Assembly: GCA_028690885.1 (NCBI GenBank)
Contig: JAQVAJ010000026.1
Coordinates: forward strand, 1-10,123
DNA length: 10,123 nt
Reading direction: 5' to 3'
Origin: Clostridia bacterium
GTDB taxonomy: Bacteria; Bacillota; Clostridia; DUPQ01
This document shows, in pieces, positions 1 to 7,386 of this stretch. Position 1 is the stretch's first letter. Every line of letters starts with the position of its first letter. A program made the translations under genes and the position numbers. The notes beneath the pieces are model-generated. The model worked only from the letters and a program-made list of their open reading frames with translations, did not search any database and was not told where the DNA came from.

Positions 1-776
1 AAGGCATTATCCGTTCTTCTTCTTATTTCTTCTATCATATCCAAACCAAATGCCTGCCAGTTAGCATATTTTCCTAATTTTCTTCTGTTAAATGCTGGAT
101 TTGTCATTTGCTCAAGCAGATATCCTTCATGCCCATGAAGATATACTCCGTCAAGTCCGAAAGCTTTTGCATCTGCTGCAGCTTGACCTGCTCTTTTAAT
201 TATCTTTTTACATGCCGCATCAGATAGAGGCATACAGGGAACTTCTGACATATACCAGTTAGGATTTAAAGAAGCCGATACTGGAAATTTAAATTGGTTT
301 GTTAAACACTGTGGATTTCCTACCCTTCCTAAACCTGGTGTTAACTGAACAAAAATGCGAGCGCCATATGAATGAACAGAATGTGCCAAGTTTCTCCATC
401 CCATATACACAGTCCTTGAACGGTCAATCCTTGGGAAGTAAGTTAACTTATCCAGCTCAATTAAAGAGTTGTCTATTCCGAAACTTATCGGAATAAGGCC
501 AGTGGTTATTAAGCCTACTCCTCCTTTTGCACGCTCAGTAAAATACGCGATCATCTTTTCATTCGGCCTGCCTGTTTCTTCCGCCATATTGATATTTCCC
601 ATTGGAGCCATAACAAGCCTGTTCTTAATAGTCAGCCTGTTAACCTGAATAGGAGAAAATAATAGGGGATAAGGGGCATGCTTGTTTGTCATTTTCGCAG
701 CCTTGAATCCGCTATCCTCGTTGAACCATGAGCCATAACTATCAACGAGTTTTTGGATTTTGTCATCTGTCTTCAT
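1..776 (-). CDS. Old Yellow Enzyme-family NADH:flavin oxidoreductase, N-terminal 258 residues (3' end outside window)
   Basis: The open frame reads from ATG at 776 leftward to the window edge without a stop, so the C-terminus is missing. A strong RBS (GGAGG at 789-785, 8 nt before ATG) fixes the start. The translation is the FMN-binding TIM barrel of the OYE / 2,4-dienoyl-CoA reductase / 2-enoate reductase group. Visible marks are MAPMGN (residues 56-61), ERAKGGVGLI (81-90), QLTPGLGR (144-151, the usual QLxHxGR region) and DGVYLHGHEGYLLEQ (209-223). Family members reduce activated C=C bonds with FMN; larger members carry an extra 4Fe-4S and FAD/NAD domain, which cannot be judged here because that part is cut off. 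The substrate is unknown. The usual H-x-x-H/N substrate-binding pair reads H-G-H-E here. It lies 52 bp downstream of the capD-like gene on the same strand but has no obvious link to polysaccharide synthesis. Family assignment is secure; function is not. Confidence 0.9.
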   Translation of the reverse strand, partial: MKTDDKIQKLVDSYGSWFNEDSGFKAAKMTNKHAPYPLLFSPIQVNRLTIKNRLVMAPMGNINMAEETGRPNEKMIAYFTERAKGGVGLITTGLIPISFGIDNSLIELDKLTYFPRIDRSRTVYMGWRNLAHSVHSYGARIFVQLTPGLGRVGNPQCLTNQFKFPVSASLNPNWYMSEVPCMPLSDAACKKIIKRAGQAAADAKAFGLDGVYLHGHEGYLLEQMTNPAFNRRKLGKYANWQAFGLDMIEEIRRRTDNA

Positions 777-810
777 ACAAAATACCTCCGTTTCAATTAT
801 TTATATATTC

Positions 811-830
811 AGTTATATCTTTGTATAACT
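811..830. repeat. Perfect 7-bp inverted repeat at the end of the capD-like gene
   Basis: AGTTATA (811-817) and TATAACT (824-830) form a perfect inverted repeat with a 6-nt loop. On the minus strand the first arm overlaps the TAG stop (831-829) of the dehydratase gene. The stem is all A/T except one pair and is not followed by a T run, so it is a poor rho-independent terminator. It may be a weak processing or attenuation hairpin, or chance in AT-rich DNA. A weak promoter-like pair for the oxidoreductase gene (TTATAC, 17 nt, TATAAA on the minus strand) overlaps it. Confidence 0.3.
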
Positions 831-2760
831 ACATCTTTTGATTATCATGAGCGAAAAGCCTTGTTATGCATTCAGCTGTTTCGATGCTGTTTATACCTTC
901 TGAATCTGATATGTCAGGTTCATATGTTGGTATCATTTTTGCTATTATTAGCTTCATGCAGGATACTTCCTCTTCGGTCATTTTTTTTAGTTGCTTCAGG
1001 TTATCAAAAAATTGTTTTTCATCAAATTGTATCGGATGTCCTATGTATATAAGGTCGTTTTGTGTTTTTTCTATGCCTTCTTCGTCCATAAGCAGTTCTT
1101 CATATAGTTTTTCCCCTGGTCTTAAACCAGTAACTTCTATTTTTATATCTTCATCAGGAGTTCTGCCAGAAAGCATAATCATATTTCTTGCTAAATCATA
1201 TATCTTTACAGGTTCACCCATATCTAATATGAATATCTCTCCACCTTTTGCATAATATCCTGCCTGTAAAACCAGTGATACCGCCTCAGGTATTGTCATA
1301 AAATATCTGGTTATTTCTTTATCTGTAACTGTAACGGGACCGCCTTCTGCAATCTGTTTTCTGAATATTGGTATAACTGACCCATTTGAGCCTAATACAT
1401 TTCCAAATCTGACTGCGACAAAATCTGTACTGGATTTCTTATCGTATGCCTGAATAATCATTTCACATATTCTTTTAGTTGCACCCATTATATTTGTAGG
1501 CCGAACTGCTTTGTCAGTTGAGATCATTATAAATTTGTCGACTTTCGCTTCATCTGCAGCTTTTACTAGTGTAAGTGTACCAAAAACATTATTCTTAACT
1601 GCTTCATTAGGGCTTGTTTCCATTAATGGCACATGCTTATGGGCTGCTGCATGGAAAATGATATCAGGCTTATATTTGCTCATAATATTTTTAATTCTTT
1701 TTTCATCTCTAACACTAGCAATAAGTGTTTCAATCTTTAAAGCGGGATATTTTTTTGTTATTTCAAGTTGAACATCATATATGCTGTTTTCATAAATATC
1801 TAGCATTATAAGCTTTGAAGGATTATGCATTGCAATCTGTCTGCATAATTCACTGCCTATTGACCCACCAGCTCCTGTTATTAGAATAACTTTTCCACTG
1901 ACATAATCTAGTATCTCCTGCACATTTATGTCTATCGTATCTCTTCCGAGCAAGTCTTCTATCTGTACTTCTCTAAGATCAGAAAGCCTTACCTCTTCGT
2001 TAATTAACTGGTACATTCCAGGAATTGTTTTTAAAGTACATTTTGTTTCTTTACAGATATCATATATTTTCTTTCTTTCAGAAGCTCCGACTGATGGAAT
2101 AGCTATAATTATTTCATCAATCTTGTTCTTTTTAGCCATCTCAACAATCATATCTCTTCCGCCAATAATTTTAACACCCTGAATGAATAAACCATGTACC
2201 TTCTTATCATCATCAATTACACATACCACTTTGGAATGAAGATTCTGACTTGATCTTATTTCCCTTATAATCATATTGCCAGCATCTCCTGCACCTATTA
2301 CCATTACCCTTTTTATATCTTTACCATTTAAATTTTCATGAACAATATATCTGATAAACCTGTAACTGAACCGAGTTGCAAAAACCATCATTACTAAAAG
2401 TACCCAACCAAAGAAAACAGTGCTTCTTGGCTGATTAAACCCTATTATTGATGTTAATGTGAATTTAACCAGATAAGATAATGAACATGCAAGCAGAATG
2501 TTAAAAAGTTCTTTGATAGATGCATATTTCCATAATCCGGTATAAAGACCGAATAATGCAAAAATACATAAAGTCAAAATGGTATCTATCCAAAGATACT
2601 GCTGAGCATGAATAATATACTGTAAATCAATTTTTGAAAAACTCAGCTCATATCTGAAAAAGAGAGCTAAGAATGTTGCTGCATTAATGGATACGGTATC
2701 TGCAATAACCAGTAATATCTTTTTTAAAACAAGACTGTTATCCTTAATCTTCTTTACCAA
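829..2760 (-). CDS. capD: Membrane-anchored nucleoside-diphosphate-sugar 4,6-dehydratase/epimerase, CapD/WbpM/FlaA1 family
   Basis: This 643-residue protein has the full-length WbpM/CapD layout. About four membrane helices fill the first ~140 residues, followed by a CoA-binding-like Rossmann domain with GAGDAG (156-161), then the catalytic extended short-chain dehydrogenase domain with TGAGGSIG (295-302) binding NAD(P). Further family motifs are AAAHKHVPLME (371-381), STDKAVRPTNIMGATKR (414-430) and LRPGEKLYEEL near the C-terminus. The usual catalytic Tyr of the YxxxK motif is Met (M425, with K429), as in the large WbpM-type enzymes. These act on UDP-GlcNAc (4,6-dehydration, sometimes with 5-epimerisation) to feed rare amino-sugars such as QuiNAc or FucNAc into surface glycans; the exact product here is inferred, not shown. 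The start is TTG at 2760, 6 bp after the upstream stop, with a GGGGG stretch 11 nt before it as the only RBS candidate. It is co-directional with the ligase-like gene and probably co-transcribed with it. Confidence 0.93.
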   Translation of the reverse strand: MVKKIKDNSLVLKKILLVIADTVSINAATFLALFFRYELSFSKIDLQYIIHAQQYLWIDTILTLCIFALFGLYTGLWKYASIKELFNILLACSLSYLVKFTLTSIIGFNQPRSTVFFGWVLLVMMVFATRFSYRFIRYIVHENLNGKDIKRVMVIGAGDAGNMIIREIRSSQNLHSKVVCVIDDDKKVHGLFIQGVKIIGGRDMIVEMAKKNKIDEIIIAIPSVGASERKKIYDICKETKCTLKTIPGMYQLINEEVRLSDLREVQIEDLLGRDTIDINVQEILDYVSGKVILITGAGGSIGSELCRQIAMHNPSKLIMLDIYENSIYDVQLEITKKYPALKIETLIASVRDEKRIKNIMSKYKPDIIFHAAAHKHVPLMETSPNEAVKNNVFGTLTLVKAADEAKVDKFIMISTDKAVRPTNIMGATKRICEMIIQAYDKKSSTDFVAVRFGNVLGSNGSVIPIFRKQIAEGGPVTVTDKEITRYFMTIPEAVSLVLQAGYYAKGGEIFILDMGEPVKIYDLARNMIMLSGRTPDEDIKIEVTGLRPGEKLYEELLMDEEGIEKTQNDLIYIGHPIQFDEKQFFDNLKQLKKMTEEEVSCMKLIIAKMIPTYEPDISDSEGINSIETAECITRLFAHDNQKM

Positions 2761-2766
2761 ATGTAT

Positions 2767-4392
2767 CTAGACCCCCATTTCCTGTTCATCCGTTTCACCT
2801 TTATTTCTCAAAACTGATGCAAGCATTCCAAAAATAATCCAGCCATATGGCGCGACAATAGGAACCCCTATATTGAAAAAGGCCTGAACACAGAAACATA
2901 TACTTGCAGTAACCAATGCTATAACTAAAGGCTGATTAAATTTCTTAAAGGACCTTACTAAAAGTGAAAACTGGAATGTCAGATATGATATAAATCCAAG
3001 CAATCCTGTAGTTACTAACACCTGAAGATAATCATTATGTGACTTATCAAAATATACATTGAACTCTTTCATGCTGTACTGATATTCTTCTCTTAGCCAT
3101 AAATCAAACACTGTATCTGGACCATGGCCAAGTATAGGTTTTTCCTTAAAGAAACCCCACACTACACGCCATGCATAAATTCTGTTTGAACCGAAACTAT
3201 CATCAATATTTCCATTAAGTATCTGCCCGAACTGATACAGAACCAGCATTACTGATGATCCTTGAGGTTCTTCCATAGCCATTATCTTTTTTATAACAAT
3301 AAAAGCTGCCACAAATGCAATAACAAAGTATGTTACGGGCCATATAAATTTCTTTTCAATCTTAATGTATCTGCCAATAAAGAAAATTATTGCAGAAGTC
3401 ACTAAGCACGCAACCGCCGCTAGAAACATGATTTCAGAGAAAGGTTTGCTAAACAATGTGAAATTCCTATTTCCTATCTGAGCAATTTGATCTTCCAGAT
3501 AAATAACAAAAAGGAAAACTGAAAGAATCTGAAACATTCTGCTTGCAGATATTCTGTCTTTAGCAATAAAGGGAAACATAAAGAATATTGCAGCTGCCAT
3601 TCCTACGTAACCGCTGTCAACTCCTATCATAATGGAAAAATAGAAGCATATTGCAGCTGATGCAAGATAAAGTATACGCCAGAATTTTTCTTTGCTCTGA
3701 CAATAAAGAACAGTAAACAACATTATAGGTGTTACAAGATACGTGGAAACTACGTCTATATTACCTAAAGTAGTTAAAAAGCTTGTTCCCTGAGTTGTAA
3801 TATCATATGTTATTCTTCCAACATAATACCCGTTAAGCTGTAAAATTCCCAATAGAGCTACAGGAAGACTAGCAAGTGCGAAAATTTTAAGTTCCAGTTT
3901 ATGTATATATGACCTTGAAATCATAAAGAAAATGGCAATATACATAAGTTGCATCAGATATCCTTCGTTTCTTGCTTCAACTCCGACAAATGCAACATGT
4001 CTGTATTCTGATATCAATGCAGATATAAAAGCTATAAGCATGTATGCTATTAAAGCTATATCTGTTACAGAAAGATTCTTAGCGGCCTGTTTGAAATAGA
4101 GGGTATTTGCTTTTTTTGAGCGTATTTTCTCAACAAATCCGAAAATCATTATAATCAGCCATATACTGAACATAGCAATAAGCGTATAAAGTTTCGTCTC
4201 TGTCATATCCCCATATACTTTTCTGCTTATTATTAATGCAAAGCTGGAAAGGAAAACATACAAAAATGCTGTTGTTATCAGTTCGAAGTAATTTGGTTTC
4301 TTTTTGTCCTGCTCTAGATAGAAAAAATCTTTCAGAAGATTTTTCTTTGTTTTGGGTTCTTCAACGTTTTTTTTCGCCTTCTTGTTACTCAT
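2767..4392 (-). CDS. O-antigen ligase/polymerase-like (WaaL/Wzy superfamily) polytopic membrane protein
   Basis: This 541-residue protein starts with a Lys-rich cytoplasmic stretch (about 1-35) followed by roughly 13-14 hydrophobic helices. A large extracytoplasmic loop lies at about 370-455. The loop carries the signature of the O-antigen ligase / Wzy superfamily: SNRIYAWRVVWGFF with conserved Arg, the turn ILGHGPD (around 420-426), and SHNDYLQVL (from S451) followed by a Gly-rich helix. Family members use undecaprenyl-diphosphate-linked glycans, either polymerising repeat units or transferring the finished glycan to an acceptor such as a lipid, protein or wall. In a Gram-positive setting lipid A is not the acceptor, so repeat-unit polymerase or wall/protein ligase are the realistic options, and sequence alone does not decide. 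The ATG at 4392 is preceded by AAAGGG (4406-4401) at 8-nt spacing. It is the first gene of the leftward operon and is read from the extended -10 promoter near 4505. Confidence 0.88.
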   Translation of the reverse strand: MSNKKAKKNVEEPKTKKNLLKDFFYLEQDKKKPNYFELITTAFLYVFLSSFALIISRKVYGDMTETKLYTLIAMFSIWLIIMIFGFVEKIRSKKANTLYFKQAAKNLSVTDIALIAYMLIAFISALISEYRHVAFVGVEARNEGYLMQLMYIAIFFMISRSYIHKLELKIFALASLPVALLGILQLNGYYVGRITYDITTQGTSFLTTLGNIDVVSTYLVTPIMLFTVLYCQSKEKFWRILYLASAAICFYFSIMIGVDSGYVGMAAAIFFMFPFIAKDRISASRMFQILSVFLFVIYLEDQIAQIGNRNFTLFSKPFSEIMFLAAVACLVTSAIIFFIGRYIKIEKKFIWPVTYFVIAFVAAFIVIKKIMAMEEPQGSSVMLVLYQFGQILNGNIDDSFGSNRIYAWRVVWGFFKEKPILGHGPDTVFDLWLREEYQYSMKEFNVYFDKSHNDYLQVLVTTGLLGFISYLTFQFSLLVRSFKKFNQPLVIALVTASICFCVQAFFNIGVPIVAPYGWIIFGMLASVLRNKGETDEQEMGV

Positions 4393-4500
4393 ACATATAT
4401 CCCTTTATTTATTAACATATGAATTATATATTACATAAGGCTTTTTTTCAATCGTTAATAGGTCTTATATATAGCATTTGAACACATATGGTGTCCTCAT

Positions 4501-4509
4501 ATTATACCA
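4501..4509 (-). promoter_or_regulatory. Extended -10 promoter for the ligase-capD operon
   Basis: On the minus strand TGGTATAAT (4509-4501) is a perfect extended -10 (TG, one base, TATAAT). No good -35 sits 16-18 nt upstream, which fits an extended -10 promoter. Transcription would start near 4494 and leave a leader of about 100 nt before the ATG at 4392. A short inverted repeat, ACACATATGGTGT (4482-4494), lies right at the predicted start. Confidence 0.6.
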
Positions 4510-4554
4510 CCTTCTGTCATTTCATATTTGCAGAGGCAATATCCCTATTTCTAC

Positions 4555-4583
4555 TGGTTAAAATAGAATAAAAGTGATATAAT
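4555..4583 (+). promoter_or_regulatory. Extended -10 promoter for the 396-residue Wzz-like gene
   Basis: TGATATAAT (4575-4583) gives a perfect TATAAT with an upstream TG. A weak -35 (TGGTTA, 4555-4560) stands exactly 17 nt away. Transcription would start near 4590, about 39 nt before the ATG at 4629. It faces away from the leftward extended -10 promoter, with about 70 bp between the two -10 boxes. Confidence 0.65.
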
Positions 4584-4628
4584 TTTTCTATTGTAAATAA
4601 CTAAATCATTTCTTCTAGAGGAGGAGAT

Positions 4629-5819
4629 ATGGATTTATCCACACTTTTAAAATATTCACGCAAGAACCTTAAGCTGATTGTAGTCGTGGTTTTATGTTGT
4701 GCATTGCTTGCAGGCGGAGTAAAAATGTTAACTGACTATGTAACATACTCAAAAGACAGTCAGACTATTCCACAGCTTCAGGCAAAATTAGACAGTTTAG
4801 AGGCACAAAAAAATGCATTACATTCTGATATTGATAAAATTGATAATAACGAAGAATATATATCTGTTAAAGATATGAATGCTTCAAGATTATTGAAGTA
4901 TACTGCTGTATATTATATTGATAGAAATGTTGATATGTATAATACGGTAATCAATGATATAAATGTTATTGAAAAAGCTTACTCAAATAGTAATATTGAG
5001 TTATCTTTTAATGTTGTTGATATGCTAATTGATTTCACTGCAAATTCATCATATAGGTCATTAACAATACATGTATCTGCTAAAAATGAAGAACAGTTAT
5101 CAAAGTTAAAAGATATAGCTGAACAGTGCTTTAGTCATGCAAAAGATACTATCAGAATAACATTAGGTTCAAGTACAATCCATCTGTTATCAGAAAATGA
5201 ATCTTTTGCATCAAATTCTGCAATAGCCAATCTTCAGAAATCATATACCGACCGTATTTCAACAATCAATACCTCTATTGGAGAAATAGATACACAAATA
5301 ACTGAGACTAATGATACATTATCAAAAATACAGTTTACTCTTTTTAGCAAAGATGTTTTTCAATATACCCTTTTAGGTTTGATCTTGGGAGTTTTCCTTG
5401 CCTATGTATTTATATTGGGAAGATTGTATTTAAGCCCTAAGTTTTTAGGTATAGAACAGTTAATGGCTAAAATATCTTTATTGGCAAGTGGAAAGGATAT
5501 CGAAAAACTGGAAAAAGCATGTGTAGTACCTGTTATTTACGCCTGTGGTAAAACAGAAGAACACATAGGAGTTCTTTCATCAGGTAACATATCTCATGCC
5601 AAAAGAATATTCAGCAGCTTAAAAGAACAGACGGAATATAACCTTATGCACCTTGAGAATATTTTTAACTCTTCAGATATCGCTAAAACACTTCTTGATT
5701 GTAAGGGTATAATACTTGTTGAAAAATGTAATGTTTCAAGAGTTAAGGATATTGAGAAAATTATTAACATATGTAAAAACAATAATATTACCATTTATGG
5801 AATAATAATTATTGAGTAG
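4629..5819 (+). CDS. Wzz/chain-length-determinant-like membrane protein with a kinase-like C-terminal tail
   Basis: This 396-residue protein has the polysaccharide co-polymerase layout. A short cytoplasmic N-terminus is followed by membrane helix 1 (about 16-36) and an extracytoplasmic region of ~205 residues with coiled-coil-like stretches (about 45-70 and 205-235). Membrane helix 2 (about 246-268) follows, then an unusually long cytoplasmic tail (269-396). The end of the tail (about 345-396, with GIILVEKCNVSRVKDIEK and IYGIIIIE) resembles the part of BY-kinases after Walker B, where a 'lVv..g.t....v..a' strand-helix precedes 'vlGvvlN'. No Walker A or Walker B is present, so no ATPase activity is expected. 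RBS AGGAGG (4619-4624) lies 4 nt before ATG. Likely role: an auxiliary co-polymerase or regulator partnering the CpsC/CpsD-type proteins downstream; this is inference from layout and context. No terminator is seen after it, so it could be co-transcribed with the next gene, which also has its own promoter. Confidence 0.8.
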   Translation: MDLSTLLKYSRKNLKLIVVVVLCCALLAGGVKMLTDYVTYSKDSQTIPQLQAKLDSLEAQKNALHSDIDKIDNNEEYISVKDMNASRLLKYTAVYYIDRNVDMYNTVINDINVIEKAYSNSNIELSFNVVDMLIDFTANSSYRSLTIHVSAKNEEQLSKLKDIAEQCFSHAKDTIRITLGSSTIHLLSENESFASNSAIANLQKSYTDRISTINTSIGEIDTQITETNDTLSKIQFTLFSKDVFQYTLLGLILGVFLAYVFILGRLYLSPKFLGIEQLMAKISLLASGKDIEKLEKACVVPVIYACGKTEEHIGVLSSGNISHAKRIFSSLKEQTEYNLMHLENIFNSSDIAKTLLDCKGIILVEKCNVSRVKDIEKIINICKNNNITIYGIIIIE

Positions 5820-5869
5820 AAATATGTTTAATATATAAATAAAAGTGAGATTTATAATTTCTAACTGCC

Positions 5870-5898
5870 TTGACATTTAAAAGCACATATTCTATTAT
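5870..5898 (+). promoter_or_regulatory. Sigma-A promoter before the cpsC-cpsD-cpsB module
   Basis: A perfect -35, TTGACA (5870-5875), is followed after exactly 17 nt by TATTAT (5893-5898, five of six matches). It lies in the 120-bp gap 5820-5939. Predicted transcription start is near 5905, about 35 nt before the ATG at 5940. It would let the kinase module be expressed independently of the upstream Wzz-like gene. Confidence 0.7.
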
Positions 5899-5939
5899 TA
5901 ATTTCACTATTTAGGAATTTTATATAAAAGAGAGGGTTT

Positions 5940-6662
5940 ATGGAAGAATTAGATGTCAGACAAATATTTACTTATCTTAAACGTCACTTTTGGCTGATAA
6001 TTTGTATAGTATTAGTAGCAGCAAGCATTTCAGCAACTATAACATACTTTTTCATAACTCCTCAGTATGAGGCATCAGCAACATTATACGTATTTAATGA
6101 TTCAAACCGGTCAGATACTTCAATTTCCACAACAGATATTACAACGTCTCAAAAACTTATCGCCACATATTCTGTTATTATGCAAAGCGATAATGTTATT
6201 CATAAGGTAATTGAAACAACTAATCTGAATTATACTCCTTCTCAGATACGAAATATGTTTACTGGCACCTCTGTAAATAATACTGAGGTTATGAAGGTAA
6301 CAATCACAAGTGCAGATCCTGTTGATTCAATGGTTCTTGCAAATGCGTTCATTGATGTCGCACCAGATGAGATACTAAGAGTAATCAAAGCTGGTGCTGT
6401 TGAAATATTAGACAGAGCTGAAATACCGCAACAGCCTTCTTCACCAAGTATGATGAAAAATATTGCAATAGGTGCAGTGTTAGGTGTTATAGCGGCAGTT
6501 GCATTTGTTATTCTATATGAATTGTTTAATACTAAAGTAAGAAACGAGGAGAACCTATTACGTGTTGTTAAAGCACCTGTTATAGGATATATCCCCGATC
6601 TTCAGTTATATCAAAAAGATGATAAGGAGGTCCACTCATATGGCAGACGTAGAAAGGCGTGA
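5940..6662 (+). CDS. cpsC: Polysaccharide co-polymerase / BY-kinase activator, Wzz/CpsC (YwqC) family
   Basis: This 240-residue protein matches the usual size of Gram-positive CpsC/CapA/YwqC proteins. Membrane helix 1 is at about 17-39, followed by PQYEASATLYV (41-51), a hallmark of the Wzz N-terminal domain. The extracellular part is ~120 residues, with SADPVDSMVLANAF typical of the family. A proline-rich segment (about 160-170, IPQQPSSPS) leads into membrane helix 2 (about 172-196), then a short cytoplasmic tail. In this family the tail binds and activates a separate cytoplasmic tyrosine kinase, and the complex controls polymer length and export. The RBS is GAGAGGG just upstream with close spacing (about 3 nt). 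The gene overlaps the kinase gene by 23 nt, implying translational coupling and matched amounts of the two partners. Confidence 0.92.
   Translation: MEELDVRQIFTYLKRHFWLIICIVLVAASISATITYFFITPQYEASATLYVFNDSNRSDTSISTTDITTSQKLIATYSVIMQSDNVIHKVIETTNLNYTPSQIRNMFTGTSVNNTEVMKVTITSADPVDSMVLANAFIDVAPDEILRVIKAGAVEILDRAEIPQQPSSPSMMKNIAIGAVLGVIAAVAFVILYELFNTKVRNEENLLRVVKAPVIGYIPDLQLYQKDDKEVHSYGRRRKA
6624..6630 (+). promoter_or_regulatory. RBS that fixes the kinase start at 6640
   Basis: AAGGAGG (6624-6630) lies inside the end of the co-polymerase gene, 9 nt before ATG at 6640. An in-frame ATG at 6619 is upstream of this site and would add seven residues not expected in the family. The site therefore supports 6640 as the true start. 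Confidence 0.85.
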
Positions 6663-7386
6663 GTTTCTCCTGTTTGACAATAGTTCTTTTCCCGTAACAG
6701 AAGCCATCAAGGCAACCAGAACTAATTTAATGTTTACTACAGCAAAGGAAAGGTGTCCTGTTATTTCTTTTACAAGCGCGCATATGGGCGAGGGAAAATC
6801 TACAGTTTGCGCAAACATGGCTCTTGCTTTTGCAGAAGCTGGATTTAAAACACTGGTAATTGATGCGGATATGCGCAAACCAACATTAAATAAGTATTAT
6901 AAAATTAAATCTTCCCCTGGTTTAAGCGATATTCTGGGTGGGCTTGTAAAGGAGAATTTTATTTATCCAACAAAGTATAAAAACCTACATGTTCTTCCTA
7001 GCGGAACAATTCCTCCTAATCCATCAGAATTATTAACATCTGAAAGAATGTCAATACTATTAAACGAGCTTAGAGAAACATTGGACTACATCTTTATTGA
7101 TACTCCCCCTATTCTTATAGTAACTGATGCTATTGCTTTATCAAACAAAGTAACTGGTACAGTTGTAGCTGTCAGACAGAATTTTTCTCGAACCAATCTT
7201 ATAAAAGAAGCTGTTGATGCCCTCAATAACGTAAATGGTAAAGTCTTAGGTTTTATCTTTAATGATTATGATATTGAGTCTATGGCATATAATAAACAGT
7301 ACAAATATGGTAAGTATGAAAGATATGGAGGATATGATAAGAAACCTGTCAAATCGGCATCTCCAGTAAGTCTTGATGATGATTGA
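6640..7386 (+). CDS. cpsD: Bacterial tyrosine (BY) kinase, CpsD/CapB/YwqD family
   Basis: The 248-residue cytoplasmic kinase has all P-loop motifs of BY-kinases. Walker A is SAHMGEGKST (46-55, K53), Walker A' is VIDADMRKPT (73-82) and Walker B is YIFIDTPP (150-157, D154). The N-terminal oligomerisation motif, usually E-x2-R-x2-R, reads EAIKATR (21-27), with Lys in place of the first Arg. The C-terminus carries a tyrosine cluster (Y217, 221, 223, 226, 229, 232) followed by a short acidic end. In the family this tail is autophosphorylated in trans within an octameric ring docked on the CpsC-type membrane partner, and cycling of phosphorylation controls capsule chain length or export. The start chosen is the ATG after AAGGAGG. 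It overlaps the co-polymerase gene upstream by 23 nt and the phosphatase gene downstream by 8 nt (11 nt if the phosphatase starts at 7376), forming one translational unit. Confidence 0.95.
   Translation: MADVERREFLLFDNSSFPVTEAIKATRTNLMFTTAKERCPVISFTSAHMGEGKSTVCANMALAFAEAGFKTLVIDADMRKPTLNKYYKIKSSPGLSDILGGLVKENFIYPTKYKNLHVLPSGTIPPNPSELLTSERMSILLNELRETLDYIFIDTPPILIVTDAIALSNKVTGTVVAVRQNFSRTNLIKEAVDALNNVNGKVLGFIFNDYDIESMAYNKQYKYGKYERYGGYDKKPVKSASPVSLDDD

Noticed and set aside
299..496. Plus-strand open frame of 65 codons
   Set aside because: It lies opposite the oxidoreductase gene, which reads continuously with conserved motifs; no RBS and no recognisable protein.
753..1255. Two plus-strand open frames across the end of the capD-like gene
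   Set aside because: They are antisense to the conserved C-terminus of the dehydratase and have the composition of a shadow frame.
6619..6639. Upstream ATG as kinase start
   Set aside because: The strong RBS AAGGAGG lies downstream of it and is correctly spaced for the ATG at 6640.
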